NCBI GenBank assembly: GCA_963082975.1
Contig: OY720344.1
Location: forward strand, 34,278,033-34,342,032
DNA length: 64,000 nt
Origin: Labia minor
Taxonomy: Eukaryota > Arthropoda > Insecta > Dermaptera > Spongiphoridae
Reading direction: 5' to 3'
The notes beneath the pieces were generated by a model. It searched no databases, was not told the DNA's origin, and saw nothing but the letters and a program-made list of their open reading frames with translations. The translations under genes and the position numbers were made by a program. Positions 43,935 to 55,483 of the stretch are shown one piece after another (the stretch's first letter is position 1; every line of letters starts with the position of its first letter).

Positions 43935-46073
43935 TATGTGAATATTTTTTATACCAGGCCAAAAATATAAACAGAAAATTTCTGACTGCTGAGTGACTAA
44001 AGAACATATTAAATTACCAATTTACACAGTTGGCGGAAAATTATAAAAGTGATATATAATTATAAAAAAATATATCGTGTATTGACTTTTAAAACGAAAT
44101 AAAATAAAATGACAAACTACTCCACTAAATTAGTAAAGTGAGAAGAATAAAAAAGTAACTGAAACTGATAGAGTAACATTTATATGTCCATCTGTAGTTT
44201 GTAAAGTATGTTATGTTAAACATCTACCTATCTTAAATTACAATAAAGAATATATTTTCCCAAAATATGTTTTCTTTTTTGTTTTTAATATATATGTTTT
44301 CTTATATATAATGAGATATAATAAAATATAAATAAATTCACACACACACACACACACATAATATATTCATAAATTTTAATTAAATAATATATAGTATATC
44401 ATTATCAATATTTCTAACAAATATTAATATAAAAAATAATTTATTTGACATTCTTTCTATTGTATTCTTTGAGCTACTGAATGACAACATGTACATATCA
44501 AATTTTACCAAATTAATTTCTGCGGTTATTGATTAGATATTAATAAAATTTATAGCCTATGAACAAATAGAGGAATGTAAGAATATTGTGATGTAATTTC
44601 ATCGAAATCGGTTTAGCCAATTTTGAGTCTATACGTGAGAATTTCTGGACATACAGACAGACATGAAAAATTCTAAAGTCACTTTTGGATTCTAGAGATC
44701 ATGAAACGTGAAGATATGCAAAAAAATTTTAAATCCTGAGCAATTTGCAGACTAAAACGTTATTTTTATATATAGTTTATATAAGTTTGATTGTCTATTG
44801 TTATTTTTGTTTCATTTTTTTTTATTAGATTTTCTAAAATAACTTTGAAATTAAGTTAAAAATTCTTGTTAAGCTCCTAAATATGTTTATTTTGACAAGG
44901 AAACAGGCAATAAGCCGACAAGCAGGTCTTTGGTAACCATTGGATGGGGGTGAGACATTTCCACCCTTGGGGCAATTCAAATGCGAAACCATCTTGTGTG
45001 GTCTAGACAAGGCGGCCAAGTGAGAGGCGTCCGGTTAATGCACATGTCACCTCCCCCTTCTTAAATTGCCCTTTTATTACCCAACCCCCGGTAGCAAGAA
45101 AACTGTTGGCTTATACCCTTTCAAAGACAACACATTTTTCTGATCGGTTAACTTTAATGTTGACCCACTGTTAGTTTCACGCGCATCATACAACACAAAC
45201 AACAACATCTTTGGAATCTTTAATTATAGTTATTTTCTAGTAATTACTCACAGCTAAAGAAAGATATCACATAATTGCAATTAATCTATAATAAAAAAAG
45301 TTAACATTATTACTTATATCCATTGAATTAAGATATTATAGATAATAAATTCAGTAAAAATAATAATGTGGTTTGACGAAATAGTTTCACATTTTTATTT
45401 CTATAATAAATAGGCTTTTACATGAGCAAATCAATTATAAATATAGAACAGTTCAAGGTTTTTATCTTTCGTGACATACTCAAATAAGACAATCCAATTA
45501 TATTAGAAAAAAAAATCATTGAAATTATTATGATGGCAATTTAAAACTCCTCCTTATTATAGATATTAGGGAGAATTACTCCCCTCCCTAATATCTTATA
45601 AAAATAGATTTAATACCAAGAAATCTACTTTATAAATTTAATCAGATCAAATTGCGATTGTTAGCTGTTGAAACGTTGGAGGTATTCAAGAAAACAAATA
45701 AGAGAAAATAATCATTTAGAAAATCGTCAGAGAATCAGATTTAGAAGGGTTTCAAGGGCCATTTATCTAGCGAACGAATAGGATATAAAAGTGCCTTTCA
45801 AGTCTGCAAAATGGCAGTCAAACATGCAAGAACATCTAATATCAGCTATTTCAACTTAATCATTAAGATATTACCAAAAGCTGTTGATATACATAAAATA
45901 TATGAAGTATTAAAGAACACTCTTTTATGAATGTATTACAGAGCAAAAACTAATTATATATATAATAAAGATGATTATATATATTTTTTAAAAAAATAAA
46001 TATTTACTAAATAGTTGGAGAAGGCATATTAATAGGATCCCCATTTAAATGTTACAATAAATTAATAAAATAA
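43935..46073. other. AT-rich stretch with a repeat tail, a GC-richer island and a small hairpin
   Basis: No supported gene is present. A (CA)n run lies at 44339-44358. 44560-44770 is a transposon-like tail (ATGTAATTTCATCGAAATCGG, then ACATACAGACAGACATG) that shares a CTGAGCAATTTGCAGA block with the Helitron at 57100. 44890-45200 is GC-richer. A 13-bp-arm hairpin (AGATATTAGGGAG/CTCCCTAATATCT) is at 45561-45596. Confidence 0.5.
44890..45200. other. GC-richer complex island, candidate conserved non-coding DNA
   Basis: The sequence contains CCATTGGATGG, ACATGTCACCTCC and a GTCTAGACAAGGCGG block, and is single-copy in the window. There is no significant open frame. Confidence 0.3.
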
Positions 46074-46308
46074 CTTTTTAATCAAAACTGCCCTAAAAAT
46101 AGAAAATAAAATATTAATTAAATCTTGAATATTATCCTTTGCATATAGCCAACAAAAAAGCGTAGGTGCATATGAACACATAAGTAGTAAAGAATTTAAT
46201 ATTATTAAATGCGCCCCACACTTTTTTGTTGGGCATATGTAAAGGATAATATTCAAGGTTTAATTAATATTTTATTTTCTATTATTTAGGGCATTTTTAA
46301 TTAAAAAG
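46074..46308. repeat. Palindromic element, ~89-bp arms with a 56-bp spacer
   Basis: Arms 46074-46162 and 46219-46308 match inverted with several substitutions (CATATAGCCAAC versus CATATGCCCAAC). The spacer is AT-rich. A 64-codon frame on the minus strand is a by-product. Confidence 0.82.
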
Positions 46309-48186
46309 CGTGTTTATTAAAAAGTATTTTTTATTAATTTATTTTCAATTTTTTAGTTTGTTTTTTTTATATTTTTATTTTTAATTTATTGTTTATTAAA
46401 CCATGGTGTCATACTGCCGCGTACTATGAGACACCGAGTTCTTTTTGGTATCATAGAACAACACAATCACACACACATTGTATAGAAAATGTAAAAAAAA
46501 TATAAAATATAAAAAAATTGTAAATACAAATATAAATATAATATTGTATAAACATCAATCATTTAAATTCACAAATTTTAAAAAGCCGTTTTTTTGAAAA
46601 ATTCAAAATATTTCTTTTTGATTATTCAGTGTCATCGACTTTCTATATAAGTTTCAAATGGGTTAAAATCCAATTACAAATTATTAACATTACTGACAGA
46701 CAGAAAAGTGAAGTTAATAAAAAGCGTATAAAAATAAATAAAAAATGATAATATTTGGATTTAAGGATAAGTTAATATAAGGGGAAAAGGGTAAAAAAGA
46801 TAATAATCCTAGATATAAATAGAAGAAACATTTCTTGGATTTAAACTTTTTCAGTTAATATCAACTTTTTAATTATAATTTGATTTAAATTTTACGATTT
46901 TAGCATGAGGTTAAATATTTTTAAGTAAACTAATAAAATCTCAATTTTAAAATATGTTTAGTATGTACTTAAGTAGTAAGAATAATTATCGATTTGAATT
47001 TATTCCTTTTGGATTAATTCAGTTTAATTATTTCTATAAAATTAATTTTAATTCATAAAATTTCTAAATTTCTTCTTAAACTTATAACCATATGAATATA
47101 TTTTCAAAAGGGTCATTTTCAAACAGAATATAAAAACTAAATAAATAGTGAAAAAAATAATTATAGCAGCGCTTAGAGAATATATTTGTTTAAAAAATTC
47201 AAAAATTAAATGTGTTAATTAAATTTTTAAAACTAAACTAGTTGAAATATTAACTGAATAAATATACGTTTTTGTTGTTGATATAATTAAAATAAAATCA
47301 TATTTTAATAGATTGAGAAAAGAGATAAATTCATTAAACATAGCATTTATTATTTATCAAAATTTCAAATCTATTTAATCGATTATATTACTTCAATGTA
47401 TATTTTGGAAATTTTATTAAAAATTTTATAATCATAAAATCATATAATTTTTTGCTAAAATAATAATTATAAGTTGAAGTTATTTAATATTATAAAGATA
47501 AGCTATATTTTGTTAAATTTTATAATATCACGGATGTTGATAGTTTAATGATTATTTATACGGAATTATTTCTTTCTTATATAAAAGCCACCATTTTGTG
47601 TATTTTTATTTTAAATACATATTCAGAGCCTACATCGTTACTCAACAGAATGTTAATTACTTGACTATTTTTGACAATAAAAAGGAAATCATTAATTATT
47701 AAGATGAGGAGACAATTTGTTTTATGTAAATGAATAATAACATGTATTAATAAACTATTATTGATAAAAAAAAGCACATTCTATTACTGACTATAATTAT
47801 CTTTAGTAAGTAATATAATTATTACTTCCATATTCAAATAATTAGTTTATGAAATCCTCAATCTCTTTTTAAACCATTTAATTATAGAAAGAGAATGTAA
47901 AGAGAAAGAATAATAAATATTTTTTTTATACTTTGTTTAAAACGATATATTCTCTAGAACTTCCACTATCGTCTATTCAATTATCAACAACCCATGTAAT
48001 TAATTTTCTAAATATACATTGTAAGAGAATAATTATTATAAATATTCCGATACGATATGACCTCTAATTGTGTATGTGTGGGGAGGGGGGAGGGGGAGGG
48101 GGGATCTTTACAATTTCAATCATGTTGGAATCTCGTAAATTGTTTATTTCTTTAAACTTTTTGGTAATTATTTACACAATAGGAAT
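46309..48186. other. AT-rich non-coding stretch
   Basis: No supported gene is present. There is a short transposon-like tail at about 46620-46730 (GACAGACAGAAAAG) and the G-rich run at 48078-48103. Confidence 0.55.
48078..48103 (+). other. G-quadruplex-type G-run
   Basis: Four runs of 4-6 G are separated by single A's (GTGGGGAGGGGGGAGGGGG and on). This fits a G-quadruplex with one-base loops. Confidence 0.8.
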
Positions 48187-48653
48187 CTACAGGGGTTTGG
48201 ATGAAACTTTACCTGTAGATTCCTTGTTTAATTCCAAAAAAAACTCTTCTTCTAAAATTTTTACCGGTCTTTTCTTGTTTACGAGATTGAAATTATTAAA
48301 ATTTGCATATAATTAGCCCATTAACATTCATTTTGACAGTCATATTAATAATTGTTTTAGCATTTGGTCTCAAGAATTATTCACTTATTCACTAATTTTC
48401 GGGTTTTTTTTTAGTTCGGTTTGGATATAGAAAAATTGTATTAATTAATTTTTTAATTTTCATATATCCAAAGCGAACGGCTGGCCAAATGAATAAAACA
48501 TGGTAGCTAAATACAATGTAAATGAATCTATATGGAAATTTTAATAATTTTTATCTCGAAAACTAGAAGAGAACAAAAAAATATTATAGGCAAAGTTTCT
48601 TTGGAATTAAACAAGGAATATACAAATAAAGTTTCATTCAAGTCCCTGGTGAT
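48187..48653. mobile_element. MITE related to the element at 18558-19062
   Basis: The ends CAGGGGTTTGGATGAAACTT and AAGTTTCATTCAAGTCCCTG are imperfect inverted repeats. Internal blocks (TTAATTCC/GGAATTAA, CGGTTTGGATATAG, TTTACGAGA) match the 18.6-kb element, though with many changes. Two short ORFs inside are not conserved. Confidence 0.7.
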
Positions 48654-49078
48654 TTTCATTTTGTTAATTACCAACTTTTTTAATAGAATTATATATGGAG
48701 CAATGAAAAATTGAAATTTTATCTAATAAAATTAATTATTAATCTACTCATATAAATAGGTATATAATATAGAAACTTTAATTTTTTAAGATGGAAATTG
48801 GATATTCAGAAAAAATACGAACTTTTTGAATCCACCCAAACAGAAGAAAAAAGATTTTCAAAGGTCAATCCATATCTATATAAGAGTCACAAAAAATTAA
48901 ATAAAAAAGAAATAAAATATAAAGAACACAAAATATAATCGATGTAAAAATTATTAAATTATATTGAAGAAAAAGAAATTAAAAATTGATGAACAATGTG
49001 CCACGAATAGGAAAAAAGAATAAATGCTATTAATAAATATTACTGAATGGTACTTTATAAAAGAAAAAGTTGGAGTGT

Positions 49079-49659
49079 CTCCACTCGACTATATCGCAAA
49101 TATGAATTAGATTAAATAATATATATTAATTTAAATTAAATTAAATTATAAATTAAAATTAATAAATAATATTTATTAAACCAGAGCATGTTTTGCTCTT
49201 TGTTGATGGCACCACGTCGCGTGTTGGCGCGTGAGATTTGCAGTGTTAAAAAATTAATTCTGGTAATTTCAGAGAATCAATCAAGCTGAAATTATAGATA
49301 TAGCAGTTTTATACAATTATTAATCATGTGAAAAATTATCAAACATATATCTTTATTTTTACGGTCACTTTAGAAGAAAAAAATCAAAACGTGGTAGGTA
49401 ATGACCCTCTTCCGGTTGAGCTACATTTTTCAAAAGTTGATAGAAAACTACGAATTTTGAATAATGCTCATGTACCAAATTTCATCATTCTAGCTCAAAC
49501 CGTTTTTGCGTAATCTTGGTTAGATACATACATACACACACACAGACATTTTTCTCAATCTTAGTGAAAATGATTCAGGAACCTTCAAAACGTATAAAAA
49601 CATCAAAATCTCAACATCGAAAATTTTCGTGATCGCAATACTATCTCTTACTAAAAAAG
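49079..49659 (-). mobile_element. HL-2 copy
   Basis: The left end is GTTGGAGTGTCTCCACTCGAC (hairpin) followed by TATATCGC. It then has CTTCCGGTTGAGC, ACCAAATTTCATC and ACATACATACACACACAC. The right end is degenerate: TATCTCTTACTAAAAA with the repeat deleted. Confidence 0.75.
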
Positions 49660-50937
49660 GATTAATAGAAATAGAAATTTTGGAAGAAATTGAATTTTGT
49701 TCGATAGTGAAAATAAATTATTATTATTTATCAATTATACTATTAAGATTGGAAGTTTAATTAAACGTTCTCATATGAACAAACCCTCTCTCTCTCTCTC
49801 TCTTTTAGACAAATGAATATTACTGATCATTAGAGATTTTAATAGATTCATAAATTTCAACAAAGAGTAGACCACACTTTTATTAAATTACCCAGAATAA
49901 ATTTAAAATAATAAACATACCAAAAACAACTCTTTACTTATTTTTTAATTTAACAAAAGAAATAATAGATTAAAATAATCCATTGTATTAATAAAATAAG
50001 TAAAATATGAACCGGAAGAATCCAGTGGAATACTTATTAGTTTAGATGAGATATCAAAACAGACTGTCTGAGAAATAATAATGAAGGCCTAGTGTAGGTG
50101 ATTAGATATGATTACTAGATTCCCCCCCAATCTATATAGAAAGCTATTAATCATGGCAGGCTGGTGTTGTTGTGTGAATTAATGCCGACTATTAAGTTTC
50201 CGGGTATTGTTCTTCGGGCCGGGTATAGGCTCCCTTTTTGGATATCAGGCATTGAAATCGCCAAGGAATCAAACGTAATGAAGGCATCCGAATATATGCT
50301 TAGGGAATTTCAAAATGGAGAGAAATACATACACTGTTTTTATCTGATCCGTGAATGAAAATTTGCTTGAATAGATTTTAGAAACAAAAGAAAGATTTAA
50401 ATAAAAAATGCATAAGTTGTTGAAAATTTTGTAATATTATTATTTATTTTTTTTTTTTTCTCAATTGAATAGAAGATTGCTTTTGGTTTTGTTTTTAATG
50501 ATAACGGAAAAAAATAATAACGCAGACAAGATCGATTAATTAAAAAGATAGAAAAGGATCATTTAAAAAAAGATGGAAATTTAAAAGTGGAAATTATTTG
50601 ATATTTATCAGTGAAAAAAAAATGAAAAAGTAGCTAAATATATGCAAAAATAAATAAAAACTGAATAGAGATGTTATTTTTTAAAAAAAGAATAGAATCT
50701 TGTTTTATTTTTAATTTATTATAATGATAGGATTTAAACTCACCTGCCTATACATATTCTCTTCCTATTTACATGATCTATCCAAGATCTTATTTCACTA
50801 ATATAATAATAATTTTAATTAAAAATATATTTTTAAAGAAATAAATAAAATTAAAATTTTTAAATTTTTTATGATTATTTTTTTGTAATTCTACAAAATA
50901 TATAAAAATAATTATTCCAAAATTTATACTTTATACC
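49660..50937. other. AT-rich stretch with a GC-richer island at 50050-50370
   Basis: The island holds a 64-codon plus frame (50164-50358) with no recognisable domain. It has complex sequence such as TTCGGGCCGGGTATAGGC. The rest is AT-rich, with (CT)n at 49785. Confidence 0.4.
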
Positions 50938-51060
50938 TTTTACTATCTCGCCAGAGATAGTATTGCGATCAAGAAAATTTTCGATGTTGAGATTTTGATG
51001 TTTTTATACGTTTTGAAGTTTCTTGAATCATTTTCACTAAGATTGAGAAAAATGTCTGTT

Positions 51061-51097
<37 letters not shown>

Positions 51098-51568
51098 AGA
51101 CAAGTTTACGAAAAAACGGTTTGAGCTAGAATCATGAAATTTGGTACATGGGCATTATTCAAAATTCGTAGTTTTCTAACAACTTTTGATAAATATAGCT
51201 CAACTGGAAGAGGGTCATTACCTACAACGTTTTGATTTTTTTTACTCTAAAAAGTAACCGTAAAAATAAAGATATATCTTTTATAGTTTTTTCACATGAT
51301 TAAAAATTGTATAAAACTCCTATATATAGAATTTCAGCTTGATTCAATCCCTGAAAGTACCAGATTTAATTTTTTAACACTGCAAATCTCACATGCCAAC
51401 AAGTGACGTGGTGCCATCAACAAAAAGCCAAACATACGCTGGTTTAATAAATATTATTTATTAATATTAATTTATAATTTATAATTAATTAAATTTAATT
51501 TAAATATAATATATTATGTTATTTAATCCAATTCAAATTGCGAGATAGTCGAGTGGAGACACTCCAGC
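50938..51568 (+). mobile_element. HL-2 copy, complete
   Basis: It starts TTTTACTATCTCGCCAG and ends TTGCGAGATAGTCGAG, then the hairpin GTGGAGACACTCC and AGC before T. The 10-bp repeats pair perfectly. The microsatellite is (TC)n(TG)n at 51060-51098. Confidence 0.8.
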
Positions 51569-52010
51569 TAATTTTGTTTTAAATTTATTCTTTTAATTTA
51601 TACTTTATATACTTTAAATTAAAATATTTGAATAATATTATAAAAACAATTTGATTAAATTGGATTTGTAAACATTCTTTATGCGTAGTTTAGTAGTGAA
51701 ATTTGGAACTATTGATCTTGAGGAAGAGACTTAACTATAACCTAATCAAATTTACAAAAATTTTAATAATTTCATATTCAAGTGTAAATGAACTTAATTC
51801 TCAGAGGTTAATTAAAAAAACATTCTTATTTTATTATACTTCAAATACGTTGAAAAAACAAAAGAAACAATTTTTTATTAATTTGATAAAGAAATACCTC
51901 TATTATTATTTTGAATTTTATTTTTACTAAAAAATAAATTTTAATAAGGCAAAATTTAGGCACTGTCCATCAAGTGTGAATTTATATTTATAATATAATA
52001 TTTTATTTTA
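51569..52010. other. AT-rich non-coding stretch
   Basis: I see nothing that can be named here. A 75-codon frame (51703-51930) has no domain. Confidence 0.5.
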
Positions 52011-53883
52011 AATAAGTAGTATTCATCGTGAGTAACGCATTTTCTTTTTAATGTTATGATTAATATTTTTTTTTCCTTTAAAAATAAAATTGATGAATTT
52101 GTTCCTTAGATTCCAATCTTATTGAAATAAAATAGTTTGTGTTAATAAAAATAAAACGACCCACCTCATCTGTCTAATTTATTAATTTACCTATTAAAAA
52201 TTTAATAACTGGTGAATAATATTTCATTATATTTTTTTTCTCTCATTTTGGTCTCTTTTTTTTAATTTATGCATAAGAATAATGAAAGGAATCCAACTCT
52301 ATAATCAAGTCGAGGAGGTAAAAAAAAAACTTGTAAATAATTTGTTCTTGTTTCAATTGAGATAGTAATAAACTAGGGAATAAATTTAAGTATAAATATT
52401 TAATAGGTTCTAATACGAGTTTATTAAAAATAGACAGATGCTAATATATTATATCAAGTTGCTATTTATTATTCGTATTATAAGATATGGATATCCATTC
52501 GTTTGACAGGAATATTAAATAAAAAATAAAATAAAAAAAAAACGGCTGGCTTGTTAACGTCATTAGATTTAGGCATATTTGATTATGATATTCGAAATAT
52601 TGTTTACCACATCCTGTTGTCCCACCCTTCCATCCCTCATATCTCAACGCTACGCTCACATTATTATCAAGTATCGATCGAGAACTTTAGTGATTAAAAT
52701 TTTACTAAAACTCCTAAGCAACGATTGTGAATATTTCAGGTAATGTTTTATTCAGAGCTACCCGTAAGGAGAGCAGAAGAAATGAACGAGGAGGTTTTCG
52801 AGCCCTCACCCCTCTTGAAATGAGTCATAAAATACAACCCCTAACTAGACGACCCCCTCCCGTTCCACTGGTTTATCAACATTTATATTAAAGAATATTA
52901 TTAAAGATCGAAGATCCTCCCCAGAAAAAAAGCCACCATACAGGCCTTCAAAATAAATAATTCTTTTTCAGATTATCACTCATTCATCATTTATTGCAAA
53001 TCAATTTTTATACTTCAACTTTTTCATTGTATCGAGTGTTGACTTTACATTACATATTAACTGTAAATAATTTTTTTTTGTGAATATACTTTTATGAATA
53101 TTGTATTTGCTAATAAGAGTTAAAAATCTCTTTCCATTATAAAAAAAAAAAATTATTTAAGTTGAGAAATAACCAAGAGTAGCATGTCGAATACTATTAA
53201 TAATTCTCTTCCACACTATTAGGATTAATTTGTAATCTCGAAAATACAAAGACTTGACTCATGATAATTAGAGAGATTGACAAATGCCTTCTAATCATAA
53301 TATCTGAATATTGTAACAGATTCGGCAAACCTACCTATTGCTCGGGGTCCCATGATAGTCTAATAACACTAATGCTAATTTTACATCATGCATATTTATG
53401 TACAGAAATTAGAAGAAAATAAATTGGATAATTTCTAATATTCAACAGTATATTCACTATTAGAGCATGCGCAGTTAGTAAATAAAATTAAGAATATTTT
53501 TATAGATATTCTTTACAGCTTTTCTATCAGTTTCTATCTCATAGAAAATATTAGAACCTCTCCTAAATATTCTCTACCAATTTCTTTAATTAAAGTTGGA
53601 TTCCTTTCATTATTCTTATGCATAAATTTAAAAAAAGAGACCAAAATGAGAGAAAACAAAATATAATGAAATATTATTCACCAGTTATTAAATTTTTAAT
53701 AGGTAAATTAATAAATTAGACAGATGAGGTGTGTTGTTTGGTTTTTATTAACAGAAACTATTTTATTTCAATAAGATTGGAATCTAAGGAACAAATTCGT
53801 CAATTTTATTTTTAAAAGAAAAAATAATTATCAATGATAACATTAAAAAGAAAATGCTTTACTCACGATGAATACTACTTATT
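52011..53883. mobile_element. 1.87-kb element or inverted duplication with ~290-bp inverted arms
   Basis: Arms 52011-52298 and 53594-53883 match inverted over AATAAGTAGTATTCATCGTG (outer) to AGAATAATGAAAGGAATCC (inner), with scattered substitutions and small indels. The 1.3-kb spacer contains complex GC-richer sequence at 52540-52940 but no recognised ORF. No clear target duplication is seen. It may be a large non-autonomous DNA transposon. Confidence 0.75.
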
Positions 53884-54106
53884 CGAATGAATAAGAAAAA
53901 AATATTTAATATGTAATTTTTCATATATTTATTGGTGTACATTGTATATATGTTACGGTAAAAGTAGATATTGTGGCAAATGTACACATTTTCCGGTAAA
54001 TCTGCACATTAGCCTCCTCATTTGGGTAATGTGCATTCAACTAACATTTACAATTTCAAATAAGGGAAATGTACATTGAATACGTGGTAAAACGGATCCC
54101 AAAAAT

Positions 54107-54380
54107 TTGATTTACGTTGTTTTGTCTAGAGATGACGATAAAAATTTATATAAATTAGGAACTAAACAGGGAATTTTAAACCAATCTTATTCTAGGCATG
54201 AATTCGCCATTTGTGAACAAAAGTTTATATCATACGAAGATGTTCCTCAAGATGTTGAGAAATCGGTAAGAGAAATTATAGGAATGCAGTCCCTTACTGG
54301 TGGCTAAGATTTTTAAAGATGCATCTGTAAAGGAACATGTTCCTCAAAAAAATGCAGTTGTAAAAAAGTGCCACAATAGC
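54107..54380 (+). pseudogene. C-terminal tail of a KRBA2/SCAND3-like integrase protein
   Basis: NLYKLGTKQGILNQSYSRHE, then FAICEQKF, then EDVPQDVEKSVREII and SLTGG resemble the C-terminal tail of KRBA2-like integrase proteins, in which a cysteine cluster follows. Here the stop comes after TGG. In the next frame CICKGTCSSKKCSCKK follows, so one frameshift separates the two parts. The integrase core itself is missing from the element. Confidence 0.6.
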
Positions 54381-54833
54381 AATTCTTGCTCAAATAAATA
54401 GCACTTTCTTCATTATGAAATTTCTATATGTTCCTTTATAATTTTATAAAACTTAACTGTTATAATAAAAAAAAGTATGTTAATATTATAATTATTTGAT
54501 TGATTCCCATCATATTGGTCCTAAAAAACTAGGACGAAAATAGTATTTATGAATATTGGGATCATAAGCTACGACATATTATATGTAATAAGTATGTTTT
54601 GTTTCTCATTCACATTTTTGAATTAAAATAATTTTCGTTATTAAAGCTTTTTGTATTATGTTTATTTAAATAATTTTTTTTTTACTGCAACAACATTTTT
54701 AATTTACTTGTATTCCACCTTTCCTTAAAATACGAAGGTAAGAGTATACATTTACCAAAACGTAAAGGCAGGTGTACACATTTGCCGGGAAATGTACATA
54801 TACATTATATTCAGTTTACTTATACCTAACTTT

Positions 54834-54949
54834 TGTTACGGTAAATGTACAATCTTGGGAAATGTACACATTTTACGGTAAAAGTGTACATTTTCCAAGA
54901 TTTTACGGTAAAAGTGTACATTTCCCAAGATTGTACATTTACCTTAACA
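54834..54949. repeat. Palindromic right end of the Ginger-like element
   Basis: GGTAAATGTACAATCTTGGG and ten further bases (54840-54869) are perfectly inverted at 54914-54943. The outer TGTTAC/TTAACA pair extends it with one mismatch. The 44-bp centre holds two more copies of the motif. Confidence 0.85.
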
Positions 54950-54959
54950 TATATATATA

Positions 54960-55483
54960 CAAGGGCAGGTCAATAAGTCCATGATTTTTTTAAAGAAACA
55001 CAGATTTTTGAATAAAAAATTATTTTATTTTTCAGCGTAGTCTTTTTTGAGCTCTATACACTTCATCCAACGTTTTTCCATTTTTTATCTCTTCCAAAAA
55101 ATAAGATTTGTCGGGGACATCAAATAAGATTTGTTTGTGAGATAATTTCATCGTTGGAGACAAATCTCTTTCCGCCGAGCCATTTCTTCAGGTTTTCAAA
55201 CAAGAAATAGTCACTAGGGGTTAAATCCGGAGAATAGGGTCGATGAGGAAGCCATTCGTATCCCAATTCATTGATTTTCAAAGAAATTCACTTTTTCTTA
55301 TTTTATTCTCCAACCACGAAGTAGTTTGCTATTAATGGATGTCAAACAAAAACTAAAAGACTCAGCTAGTTCAAATTTCGATACGAGTCGGCTGATACAG
55401 TTGCCTGCTAACAGGAGCAGTGTTGCCATTTCATTTAAGAGACGGGAAATTCAAAAAAATACGACCTTAATGAGCTTTCTTCG
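54960..55483 (-). mobile_element. mariner remnant, second copy of the 30973-31499 family
   Basis: The left end CAAGGGCAGGTCAATAAG follows a TA. The right end, a diverged complement, stops before TATA. The minus strand encodes YSPDLTPSDYFLFENLKKWL, then GGKRFVSNDEI, the mariner block with the third catalytic aspartate. The N-terminal and middle parts are missing. This copy retains the C-terminal catalytic block, whereas the other retains the middle one. Confidence 0.88.

Larger units (their letters stand above)
53951..54949 (+). mobile_element. Ginger-like DNA transposon remnant with integrase C-terminal tail
   Basis: The termini TGTTACGGTAAA (left) and the complement of TGTTAAGGTAAA (right) are inverted. 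TATA on both sides may be a 4-bp target duplication, though the context is TA-rich. Inside is the C-terminal tail of an integrase-type protein (see 54107-54380). Motifs of the form TTACGGTAAAAGTGTACATTTT are repeated many times near both ends. Confidence 0.6.
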
